Shown here piece after piece: positions 43,890-54,539 of a DNA stretch of 64,000 nt (position 1 is the stretch's first letter; every line of letters begins with the position of its first letter). The DNA is taken from the NCBI GenBank assembly GCA_947683625.1, contig CANTUR010000057.1, positions 2,602,501-2,666,500 on the forward strand. The letters are read 5' to 3'. The notes beneath the pieces were generated by a model. It was not told the origin of the DNA and did no database searches. It saw only the letters and a program-made list of their open reading frames with translations. The translations under genes were made by a program, and so were the position numbers. Source of the stretch: Mallotus nudiflorus (taxonomy: Eukaryota; Streptophyta; Magnoliopsida; Malpighiales; Euphorbiaceae).

Positions 43890-46615
43890 GAAGAGAGCCT
43901 GAAATCAGTAATCTTGGGTTCCAATGTTAAACCACGGGCTCCATCCTCTGATAGGGTCATCATGATGATAAGTATCTGGAGGTCTGACAGATGAAGTACC
44001 AATGTTGTAAGGGTCCATGCTTAAGTCCGCAAGCTACCGACGAAGCATCTCGTTCTCCTACTCCAAATCCCTAGAATAACTCTGCACATATAGGAAACAT
44101 CATATCATATGCATACCATGCATACATTTTCACAATAAGTGTATATGCTTACCCACCAACTATCTATGACCTATATGGTAAATAACCTATATGAAAAGGC
44201 GAGTCTGTATAAATACTCTGCATGTGTCCGGAGGACCTATTTTATAATGTTGTACTAACATTAATACCAAGTGTACAGGTAATATAAGAAATAAGTCAGA
44301 CAAAATCACATCAGAAGTATCTGTTGGAGAAAAGCTAGGTAGTTGAACATCACCAAAATGCATCTGCTGCTCTAATGGAGTTTGAGTGGTAGGGACCCAA
44401 TAGAGCATAGATCTGTTAGGAAGGGGACATCACCAAAAATAGCACCAATAAAGGTTCCCTCACAACTAATCCTAATGTGCTGAGTATGTTGTGCATGACC
44501 AGGTCTAAGCCTAGATACCTCAGGCACAATCTCAAGCTTAGGGGCAGTCGCAACCCCCTGAGTAGTTCCAACTACCTCCTTTATCACGTTATCAGTAGGG
44601 GAGCCAATCTCCTCAAACTATGAGAAAATAAAATAAGTGATTTGAGTATTCCAGAAGAGAAATTATCAGAAGTTACCTTAGTCTGGTCAGTAGGAACTTG
44701 CTCCAAGTGGTTCTCATGGATGAACTATTATTAATGGTGAGATCGCTCAAGAACAATTATGGCATCATATCCTTGTAACATCTCTCTCAACTTTAAACCC
44801 ATCATATGATAATTATATAACATCGAGAGAGGAACATCAATGAGAATACAGTTTCTGGAAGGTCTAGAATACCACTGATATACCGCTCTCCCAAATACCA
44901 CATCTAGCAGCCATAACTAAGGAGTAGAATCCTCATGTGCTTAAGTCATACTATAACAACCATGAAATGATACCTCTAGACATCATCCGCTCCTTTTAGC
45001 CAATTAGATTTAATTTGAAAAATCATGTTATTAAGTTTAACTTGCATTAAATTATGAAATACTAATGATTTTGTTTTCCTACCAGTTGCCACTCGACAGT
45101 GTTCAGTTAATCATAGTAAGTCTACAAAGTGTTCCTAACACTCATTAGATGGGAAGAGCCCCATCTCTGCATTAAAGGGAACCTCCTATTAGAACTGATA
45201 GCATTGAAGCCATAAATCAACCCAATCTCTAGACTTCATATATGGAAAGAGCAAAAAAAGAAGAAGAAAGGATGATGTACATGCAAACCATGCCAAAAGC
45301 CGCACATGGTGACAGCACCTCTACAGATAGTGTCCAGTCTATAAGACATATAAGCTAATGCAGCAAATCCCCAGTTGAGGGTAACAACTTGATCTAAGTT
45401 TTGAAGAGGTTTAAGAAGGGCAATGCTGACCTTATGACCAGTCTCGTAGAAGAGGGTCATGCTAAACAATATCAAAAGGAGACACCTCGCCTTATGGGTA
45501 ATCTGACGAGGAGTGGTGGTTAAAAGACGTTTGAATCCCTCGACTAATGATGAAAGAAGAATATTCTTCTAATTCTTCCATTTCAAAATGAACCCAATCA
45601 AATCTCGAACATACTAACTTCGCACATGGTCAGGCAGACTGCAATAGCTGATATCGAAAGAAATAGGAGTCCCTTCGAAGGTAATCTCGGTGATCATAGA
45701 AGAAGTCATAGGTGAAATAGTCAACTCACCTATATGAGTATGGAATGTGTGGGTGGTGTCCATCCACCACTTAATCAATGCGAATAAAGAATGGTTATCG
45801 GACCTCCCATGAGCTGTTAGAAGCCCAGCAATAAAATCGTCTAAACCAAGAGGCCCATACCAGCTGCGCCACATTCTCCAGTAGCCCATGAAATAATTCA
45901 CAAGCTATGTAAAAATAGCCCATGAATTTCATTGATCATTGAGAGAATTTTGAGGAAAAAAAATAATAATAATAATTAATTATTAAAAAAAATTTGGATC
46001 AACAAAGTGGAATGTCGATCAACATTCCACAATGCCAACCAACATTGTGTAATGTTGATAAGCATTGTATAATGCTAATCAGCATTGCATAAATGATAAC
46101 CGATTTTTAGACTGTTGACTCAGATTTTTAGAACTTTGGTTGGCCATTCAATTAAAATGCTATGTTCCTAGGTTAAATTAATTTTTTATGCATTTTTAAA
46201 GTATTTTTAATATAATTTCAACAATATACACACTAATTTGCATTCTGAAATTAATTCTAATTGCTAATTGTATAAATAAATTTTTGCAAAAATAAACATA
46301 AATGAGGAAGTATTACCTCATTGCCCACATCTATGCACTTATGAAGGTAAAGGCGAGTCAAAGGAAGCACAATATAACCCTCTAGAAGTCCAAGGTTTTT
46401 TTGAGCAAAAAGGAGAGGCACAATGGCTGGGTTAGTTGGAATCTTTGCTCCTCTATGTAGCTTGTGTTATGGGTCAGCCATAGGATCTGACGAATCATGA
46501 ATTGATCTTTAGATGAGAAAGAAATTAAAAGAAGAAAATCAAAGAAAAAAAGAAGAAATGGAGAGGGAAATGAAAGAATAGCATCAAAAAATAAGGAGCG
46601 AAGCTTCTTATAAAT
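43890..46615 (-). pseudogene. PMD gene antisense to host D/F
   Basis: The minus strand shows, in order: a TATA-like TTTATAAG (near 46603-46610); a first exon ending GAG/GTAATA at about 46318; the core at 45901-45614 (YWRMWRSWYGPLGLDDFI, KWWMDTTHTFHTHIGELTISPM, YCSLPDHVRS); 45475-45236 (LQNLDQVVTLNWGFAALAYMSY, CRGAVTMCGFWH); an exon near 44960-44700; 44600-44300 (IVPEVSRLRPGHAQH, DVPFLTDLCSIG); and a C-terminal exon near 44080-43890 with YSRDLEYENEMLRR and RGWSPWFNIGTQD. It is uninterrupted by insertions and is the cleanest of the three copies, although stops remain. The exon order matches the E copy. Confidence 0.8.
45985..46110. repeat. ~20-bp repeats in the PMD intron of D/F
   Basis: Six or so degenerate copies of AATGCCGATCAGCATTGTGT-like sequence, several carrying CATT near each end. 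Related copies occur in the 3' LTR of the same element (47855-47975). Confidence 0.8.
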
Positions 46616-46829
46616 GGAAAATATCCATTTTGATCCCTTGACTATGATTGCATTCAAAATCAAGTTTTCTTTGCAATTTCATCCATAATTGCATCTTGAT
46701 TAGGATTTAATTCCTATTTAATTAATTTAACTCATGTCATCAATTAATGAATTTTTATTAATTATGTTTGTATTTAAATTTTGAATTTTTTTGTCAAAGT
46801 ATGGAATACAAAATATAATTATAGAATTT

Positions 46830-47480
46830 AGTTTTACATTTTTACATGCATCATTTGAAATCAAAAGATTTCAAAATTCATTTCATGCTACATAGTAGTT
46901 GAAACACAAATTTCAAAATTATCATGTTATGTGCTACATAATAATCATAACATGAATTTTAAATTCAACATATTAAATGCTTCAATAGTAGTTATAACAT
47001 GAAATTTTTCAAACCTTTTGTCACTAGACACTACATAGTAGTTATAGTATTCAACAAGAGTTATAGCATATTTTTTGCTAATCCAATGTTGCTAGACATC
47101 CCATAGGGAATATAGTAGAATTTTAAAATCATCAAATTGCTAGACATTCCATAAGAATTATAACACTTTTTTCAAATCAGGGCTCGTTAGATGTCCTATA
47201 TGGACCATAGTGAGAATTATTGCATTCATTTTCTTAAAATGTCCTATAGGGCATATAACAAAATCCATTGTCACTAGATGTCTCAAAAGTAATAGAGTGC
47301 AATTTACCAAACACTATATAGTAGTTACAATATTATTGCTAAACATTCCATATGAAGTATAACATGTTTTCAAATCACGAGTTGCTAGATGTCCCATGGG
47401 AAATATAGTGAAATATGTAAGTTTCACTAGACATACCATAGGAAATGTAGTGAAACATATTAAACATAGCATCTTGTTTA
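46830..47480. repeat. Degenerate ~60-bp tandem array in the 3' UTR of D/F
   Basis: About ten diverged units with the pattern TGCTAGACATNCCATAGGNAATATAGTA. Dyads are centred in the units: TCCCATAGGGA (47099-47109), CCTATAGG (47243-47250), TCCCATGGGA (47392-47401), ACTACATAGTAGT (47030-47042), ACTATATAGT (47313-47322). The position relative to PMD gene and PPT equals that of the arrays in C and E; the sequence is unrelated to them. Confidence 0.8.
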
Positions 47481-47597
47481 AAATTACTCAGCAATTTAAG
47501 CATCATCATGTCGTTTTAAATACAATGAAGTACCCTAATTCTTTCTTTTAAAATTATATGCTACTATTTCTTTGCCATAATTTATCAAGCAAACAAC

Positions 47598-47613
47598 AAC
47601 AAAGAGAGGCAAT
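47598..47613 (+). promoter_or_regulatory. Polypurine tract of host D/F
   Basis: AACAAAGAGAGGCAAT directly precedes the LTR start TGTAAGCACCC. Confidence 0.75.
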
Positions 47614-50011
47614 TGTAAGCACCCAATTTTTGAATGCAATTGTGCACACGTGCAATGAAAGCCCCTATAATGAAAATCTAATCGAGAATTGATTTTTAGT
47701 ATCGAGTTTTGTGATTTAAAGGACTAAATTGCTACTTTTTGTGAATTTAATTGAAAAATTGGTTTTTTAGGGATTTGATTACAAAAATTAGAAACTTTTA
47801 AGGTCCTTTTTTGTAATTTAATTAAAAAATAAAATAACATCATAAAGAATGTGATCGGCTAACATTTAATGTTGACTGCCATTATGTAATGCCGACCGAC
47901 ATTATGTAATGCCAATCGAAATTACACAATGCCAACTAGCATTACTGGACATCGATCAACATTCCAGAGTGCCAATTTTCGATAAAAATTGATTTTTTCC
48001 ACTGAAAATTGATTTTTTCCACTGAAAATTGATTTTTTCATCATTTCTTAATTTTTTTCATTGGTCCAAGACACCACGTGTCCCTGCATGTGCGAGTCTT
48101 TGATTTAATCATCTTATTATCTTGATTTTGAAAGTTCAAAAATAAAAATCCAAACTCCTAAGACTCCTCCTCCTGCTCCCAATATCGTACAACTTCCCTA
48201 CATGATCATAAAGGTTGGAGGTTACAAGGCTAGGCTTTAAAAGCCAAGAGGCAAAGCCTATGAAAGGGGGATGAAAGAGGAAGAGGCTACGAAAAAAATG
48301 CTAAAGAGGCAAAGTTTGTGACGAAAAATCAGGGAGGCGAGGAAAGAGTTAAAAAAAAGAAAAAAATCCTTTTGAGTCTAAAAACAAAACCCTAGTTATT
48401 TTCTTTATTGTGCAAAAAGCCACACACCTTAGCTCTTCATTTTTTGTTTTCAAAACCTTTCGAAAATCAATAAAAATACATTATTTGCTTCTAAAGTCTA
48501 GAAAATTAAGGGAAAAAAAACAACAGAGTCAATCTCAAAACAGTGACGATCCCAATCTAAGGGGCATTCAAACAATAATTTCACAACATCCACTACTCTT
48601 TTTCTTTTTTTATTTTCATTTGATTTCTTTGTTTTATTTATTGATTGAGTCATTACTGATTAATTTTTTTGTTGTCTTTTTTTTATTGGTGTTTTGTGGT
48701 GCTTTGGATGTGAGGTTGGTGATGTGAGATTTTGATAGTGGCTACATTGAAGAATCCATGGGATGCCATGGACTGAATTTTATGAAATCCTCATAGAATT
48801 TAAGATTTATTATTTTCTACAGTATTTTGTTCATTACTTTTACTGGGTCGTAATTAATTTGCTTTAATTTCCTGCACTATAACTTATAATTGCCCCAATA
48901 GAGGGAAATTAGTGGAATTTAATTCTATGCACTAAAAATTTATTAGTAATCTATGCTCAATTTGGTAAAATTCAATTAAAATAAATTATGGCAATAGATT
49001 AATTTTAGGGTTACATGAAATTGAATTAGGGTTTCTTAGAAAAATCATGTAAAAATTGTTGTTTTGATTTTTTTTTTGGTATGTTTGTTGAATTGGGTTT
49101 TGCTTTTTGTTCTCATGCCTTTTGGGTCCCAAGCCTATGGTAGGATCAGCCTATTTAATAAATAGGCTTAAAAATGGTTTTTAAGTCTTAATTAGTTTAA
49201 AATTAATTTAAGCCCATTTATGTTAATTAGATTTAGGCCCACTTTTAATTAATAAAATTAACTTAGACTTTAGTCCAGCCCACTAATGTATTTGTCTTTT
49301 TAAAATTAATTAGAACTTAGGCCCATCTCTAGTTAATTAAAATTAATTTAGATTTAGCTCAGCCCATTAATTTCATTTCTTTTAAAAGAAATAGACTTAG
49401 GCTCCATTTTTATTTGAATTAAAATTAAGTTAGACTTAGGCCCACTTAATAATCTAATTTCTTCTTTAAAATTTGTAAACAATAGGCCAATTTCCTAAGT
49501 TAATTAAAACAAGTAGATTTAGGTTCACTAATTCAATTAAAATGTAGGCCCATATTAGTCTATTTTACTTGTAAATAAAATATGTAGAATTAGGTAACTT
49601 TAATTAATAAAATTAATCTAGCTTAGACATAGGGACGTTGCCTTTTGTATGCACTTTTACATGTAATTTTATGATTTGTTGCCTTTGGGTTAAATGGATG
49701 TTTAATTAGGGTTTAAATAAAATTGCATGTAATTAGAGAATAAGATAGTAATTCATAAAGTAATTCTAAATGAACATGAGACTAAGAGAAGTTAGTATTC
49801 CATTTCCCAGAATCTCTTGGTTGTGGTGCTAGCTTTCTTTTAGAGAATCAAGTACCACCATTTCGATTTGTCCAAATTATTACCCTGGGTGGCAACTCCT
49901 CATCTCCATGCTATGTCTTTGTGATATAGTAGTGTGTTCCCTAGGGCCCTAAGCCCAAACAATGTCGTGTTTGCTAAAATATTGGGTGCACACTAAACCC
50001 CACCGTTTATA
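47614..50011 (+). repeat. 3' LTR of host D/F
   Basis: It starts TGTAAGCACCCAATTTT and ends CCACCGTTTATA (decayed TCTACA); 2398 bp. It shares 3' landmarks with the other Tat LTRs (gtgcacactaaacccca; agaatctcttgg; tgggtggcaactcctcatctcc). U3 has ~20-bp repeats near 47855-47975 and three copies of TGAAAATTGATTTTTTCCAC (47988-48040). The hydrophobic frame at 48410-48727 is low-complexity. Confidence 0.88.
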
Positions 50012-50029
50012 ATAAAGTTGGGGTGATTG

Positions 50030-51060
50030 AATTGGATTAGGAGTGTGAGTGAGATCAAATAAGGACATACCTAAATTGCATACTAGAGTATGGAGAGTAA
50101 GTCAAGGCATCAGGTTTGATGTGGGTGGAGTCATGGGTATGGTGTAGGTTTTGAAAGGAAAACATTATTCATTAATGATGTAAACTCTATCTTTAACAAT
50201 GTCCAAACAATCATAGCTAACATAATTGAGAGAGTGGCCAAGGTAAACACATTGTTGGCTATGATAAGAGAATTTAGCTTTGTCATAAGGCTAAAGGTAA
50301 GGGTAAATTGCACATCCAAAAATTTTGGTGTCTTTATATTTAGGTGATTTATTATATAATTTATGGAATGGCAATTTGTTATTTAAAACAGGAGTTGGCA
50401 TATTATTAATTGAATTAATTACAGTACGAAAAGTAAAGGAACAAAATCTGAATGGGACTTAAGCATGAGTAAGGAGTGTGAGTCCTATGTTAACTCTATG
50501 TCTAATTTTATGCTCTGAAGGTCCATTATATTCATAAGTGTAAGGGCAAGCTATCTTATGAATGATGCCAACATTAGTAAAGCATTTTTTTAATTTTTTA
50601 AAATTCACCACCCTAATCATAGTGAAATTCTTGAATTTTGGTATGAAATTGACATTGGACATAAGCTTCAAAATTGAGAAAGGTAGAAAAAACTTAACTT
50701 TTATTTTTAAGAAAGAAAATCCATGACAAATGAGTGTAGTCATTAATGAACATAATAAAATAGTGATGACCATTAAAGGATAAAATGGGAGAAGGGCCCC
50801 AAACATCCAAATGCACTATTTGAAATGGTGCATTAGATGTATGTTTAGTAGCAACAAAACGTATTTTAGCTAACTTTCTTAAATGACAAGACAAACAAAT
50901 AAATTTTATTGGCATAGAAACATTGATATTATTATTTTTAAAAATGGTAAACACTGCGTGATGGTGTGGATGGCCAAGGCAAGCATGCCAGCCTACAAAG
51001 GTAGTGGATTTAGTATGAAAAGCTTTGCGAAGAGTTGTGGATGGCAACATATAGAGTCCA
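50030..51060 (-). pseudogene. copia integrase (truncated, frameshifted)
   Basis: On the minus strand from about 51050: GWHACLGHPHHHAVFTIF and CLSCHLRKLAKIRF form the HHCC-type GAG-pre-integrase module, followed by NAPFQIVHLDVWGPSPILSFNG and YFIMFINDYTHLSWIFFL. The frame shifts near 50700. Relics HKIACPYTYEYNGPSEHKIRH (ending near 50480), KLPFHKLYNKSPKYKDTKIFGC and CVYLGHSLNYVSYDCLD then run down to about 50165. D of LDVWGP is present; the usual PQQNGxxE-type region reads YNGPSEHK. Confidence 0.9.
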
Positions 51061-51479
51061 TTATGGCTCCAACCTTATAATAGGGTTGTCCTCATTTATC
51101 GATCCTTAACAAAAAAATTGGTGAGGCCCAAATTCAAAGAAAAAACCATTATTAGATGTAAATTGACTAACAAATAATAATGATTTGGCAAGTTAAGGAA
51201 CATGGAGAATATTGTTAAGAGAAAGTTTGCTAGTAGAATTTAATAAATGTAAAATAGATTTACTAGAATTTACAATTGGTAAGGACTGACCATTGCCAAC
51301 AAAGATGTGATATAGACCACTATAAGGGATGGGAGTAGTGATGAGGTATGGGTCTGGTGTTATATGGTTAGTTGCTCTGGTGTTGGGGTGCCATGGTTAA
51401 AGCTGTGGAGAGGGAAAATATATAGGTGTGGTGGAAGGGTAGTGAGCGAGGTGAGCTTGCTATTGAGGAGGGTTTGGCT

Positions 51480-52290
51480 GATCTTCACAGCATCGCCTAC
51501 ACCTATCTGCTATGTGGTTTCCATATCCATAGATTTGACAAGGTGTAGTTGAACCATGAGGCTTCTAGAATCGGGAATTGGGCGATAAGATGATTGGGTG
51601 AAAGATGGGGTAAAAGTTTGGTTGAAGGGTAGTGTAAGAGGGTGATAAGGTTATGAGGAAGGAGCAAATTGAAATGTAGCCATATGTGTTGAGACCAGAG
51701 CATGTAAGTTCTTGATGAGAATTTCGTGAGCCACAAGTTGGCCATGGAGTTCTTAAAATGAAATAGGATCAGGCCTTTGATTCAAGGATATGATGATGCT
51801 ATGAAAGTTTAAGCCAAGGTTACAATAAATAATGGCATTAAATTCAGCATTTGACAAGGGACTTCCGATAGTGGACAATTCATCAATCAACAACTTGGCT
51901 TTTTACAAATATTTAGTGACTCTCTCTTCATTTTTCTTCGATTCTTATAACTCTATATGAATTTATAGCTGATGGTTTTGAGATACATAACCAAATGCAC
52001 TCACTAGTGCTTTCCATACAACATATGAGCTGGTTAAGCCAATCACATAGGGGAATACCTCTTCGAATAATGAAGAATATATCCAAGAGAGTAATAATTG
52101 ATCTTTTTGAAACTAGTTAGAAAATGTTATATTTAGGATTTAGTTTATTGAATTGTTTGTGTCGGGTATGGTAGAGGTTGGGGGAGCAATAGATCCATCA
52201 ATAAATCCAGTTAATTTATGATAATTTAAAAGAGGTGGAAAAATGATTTGTTATTGTAGAAGACATAGTGAGAGTTAAAGAAGGTATGAT
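51480..52290 (-). pseudogene. copia gag (broken)
   Basis: On the minus strand near 52130-51690: LLLSWIYSSLFEEVFPYVIGLTSSYVVWKALVSAFG, then KLLIDELSTIGSPLSNAEFNAIIYCNLG and LHGQLVAHEILIKNL. This is the UBN2/retrotran-gag pattern of plant copia elements. Stops and a frame change follow, and there is no zinc knuckle. Confidence 0.85.
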
Positions 52291-52307
52291 TTGCCTAACC
52301 ATGATTA

Positions 52308-52321
52308 TGGCTCTGATACTA
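52308..52321 (-). promoter_or_regulatory. Primer-binding site of the copia element (tRNA-Met)
   Basis: The minus strand reads TAGTATCAGAGCCA, one base from the canonical TGGTATCAGAGCCA, directly after the LTR end. Confidence 0.92.
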
Positions 52322-52370
52322 TGAAAGGAATTGTATTTGTTGTATTACATGAAATAAGGATTATAGTAGA

Positions 52371-52421
<51 letters not shown>

Positions 52422-52568
52422 CATACAATAGCATATAATATATACACACACAATAGCATATAATAAAGGAAGAGTTTGTTAATAATACAATAACTGGATA
52501 AGGCAAAGCAACAAGTATCTATGGGACTCTTATCAAAGGTGTTGGTAAAAGTATTTCTAAACCCAACA
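52322..52568 (-). repeat. 5' LTR of the copia element
   Basis: On the minus strand TGTTGGGTTT...CCTTTCA, 247 bp. It holds an (AT)n tract at 52375-52419 and CACACA-rich sequence. The short length is normal for copia. Confidence 0.75.
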
Positions 52569-52599
52569 ATTTAATGTATTTAAGAAGCTTGTATTATGG

Positions 52600-53870
52600 T
52601 ACCCTATTTCTTTCTTTAGAAAATCAATTTGATAATCTAGCTCATTATATTAGTCATCAATTTTCTCTCCATTACTTCAAACTTATCATCCATTTTCTTT
52701 TCCATGGCCTCTAGCATTGCCAAAAACTATTTTCCAACCACTATTATTATTTTCAACAGAATTATCTTCATCTTCATGGGCATTTATCTTTAAAGTATTG
52801 AATTGGAGCTCAATCTTCTATTGTATATCATAAACAATGGCATTTACGAGTATTTGGTGCCTATAACTTATCTTGACCTTTAATAATCTTAGCTTGAGAC
52901 AAAGATAATGGTAAAATATGCCTACTTTTATAAGGAACAAGTTAGTAGTAGACAGATTAAAAGCACTAAAATGTAAAGCAAGAACAGTCACAATGTGGCT
53001 CATAGAAATGACAGCATAAAATGAATTCACAATATTCCATAAGCTATGAACTATAAAAAAATGTGGTAGAGACTTTGGTTTTGGTATACATGCACCATGG
53101 AAATAATAACTCTAGGTTTGACACTTTATTTTCATAATTTTCCCAAAAATTTTATAGCACATAAACTTGTGAATGATTAAATACTGATGATTAGTAATTA
53201 ACCCATTAGGTGTAATGTGTGCACGCCAATAATCATCTTTCCCTAAAATTTGATGCCAAAAGCCTTGAGGTCATAATTTTTAAAGGGATTAAAAATACCA
53301 CTTTTAGGGAAACCAAACACTTGATGCATAATATTATAATTCACATGATGATCTTTACCAAACAACCTAAATCCTAATTGTTTATCACTTTCTCCAATAA
53401 AATGCAAAGTGGCTAAGAACTTAAGAGTGATTTTCTCTATAAGTGTTAAATGGTGTAGAAACAAATTTAGAGCACTATAATCTACCACATAATCTGTGTA
53501 TATCATCCTTAATTCTGAATTTACTCAAAATATCTTTCTCAAAATATTTGCAAGTACAAATTTTTATTGAGGCAAGCATTGCATACCTTTTACCCACTTC
53601 ATGAGTTTTGATAGGAAATAGTGCACTAGACTCCTAGGAAAAGTCAATTACCTCTTCATCTTCAATTACTTGCTTCCCCTTGCTTATGCCTTCCATGGAA
53701 CTCCTAAGTCTCTTTGCTGCTTTTTTTGTTCTTGGCATTATGAAGGAAAGAAAGAAAAATAACAATGAAAGAAATGTTTGTGAGAAAATAAAATGGTGAA
53801 TGGTAATACAAAGTGAAGAACAAAATTGAGAAGCAATTGAAAAGAGTTTAAAGGGAATAAGCAATTAAAC
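52600..53870 (-). pseudogene. Athila-type post-integrase ORF of element G
   Basis: On the minus strand, a start-like MPRTKKAAKRLRSS lies at about 53740, then ALFPIKTHEVGKRYAML, an FxKDILSKFRIKDDI segment, LTLIEKITLKFLATLHF, GFRLFGKDHHVNYNIMHQVFGFP (53506-53243 frame) and, much further on, EAMEKKMDDKFEVMERKL near 52665. It resembles the Athila ORF (FRLFGxDYxLxxxQLxxxFGFP) of unknown function. A T-rich hydrophobic N-terminal extension upstream of MPRTKK is probably not coding. Stops and frame changes are frequent. 53871-54540 is AT-rich and shows no gene. Confidence 0.75.
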
Positions 53871-54539
53871 AGAGAAAATAAAAATGATAGGAGAAGGAGA
53901 ATTAAAAGAGGGAACATTTTGAGTGTTTAGGGATTTGAAAGGAAAAGAGAAAACATGAAAATTGGGAAAAGGAAGAGGTAGGGCTATTTAAAAAAGATTA
54001 TTACTTTGAATTTTTTTAATAAAAGAAACTCATTAAACATTCCTAAGCATGAAAAAAATCACAAAAAGACTATGAATAATAAAAATAAAAAATTAAAATA
54101 AAGAGATGATATAAAGTGGTTAATTGTGAAAGTCTTGAGCAACTTTGGCCAAAAAAACCAAAGCCAAACTGACAAATTTGCAATTTGTATAAGCACTTCG
54201 AGCATGACCAACTGACATAACCAATTTTATATATAATTTTCCACTTTAAATCACCACTAAACCTATAAGAAATTCAAAGTACCTAATTATTGATTTTTTT
54301 TTCTAAAAACAACTTAAATTCAAAAGACAAAAATTAATAATAAAAACATTAAAAAATTAAAAAATGAAAAATATCAAGTAATAAATAAAATAAAATGCTA
54401 AATTTTTTTAGGTCACTAGCATGACCAAAACCAAAATTGTTCATTGAGGTTGATGAAGGAAAAGAATTTCCTTCTCCATGGAAATTAGTCCTCCTTGATA
54501 CACTTTGCACCTTTGTCCATTTACTCAAAAACACTCTCC

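Larger units (their letters stand above)
14669..50011 (+). mobile_element. Tat-lineage host element D/F, split by element E
   Basis: The pol remnant (14669-17463) and its post-integrase leader (17464-17574) end at GGCTG. The continuation begins after 42828 with CAGGCAAAAATTAGGGAAT, which restores the motif gaaaaccc...gggctg-aggcaaaaattaggg seen repeatedly in the same UTR (17500-17545, 42880-42920, 43675-43760). The joined element therefore reads pol, UTR repeats, antisense PMD gene, tandem array, PPT and 3' LTR (47614-50011). The 5' LTR, gag, PR and first part of RT are missing on the left. The insertion that splits it is element E, flanked by GGCTG (17570-17574) and GGCTT (42824-42828). Confidence 0.8.
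50012..52568 (-). mobile_element. Truncated Ty1/copia element (minus strand)
   Basis: On the minus strand the order is 5' LTR (52568-52322), PBS for initiator tRNA-Met, gag, then GAG-pre-integrase and integrase. It is cut at 50012, where the 3' LTR of D/F ends; RT, RNase H and the 3' LTR are missing. The order gag-integrase without an intervening RT is diagnostic for copia. The Tat host element may have inserted into it. Confidence 0.88.

Noticed and set aside
48410..48727. 105-codon frame with a membrane-like segment
   Set aside because: It lies in the D/F LTR leader region and is low-complexity; the other Tat LTRs have no matching frame.
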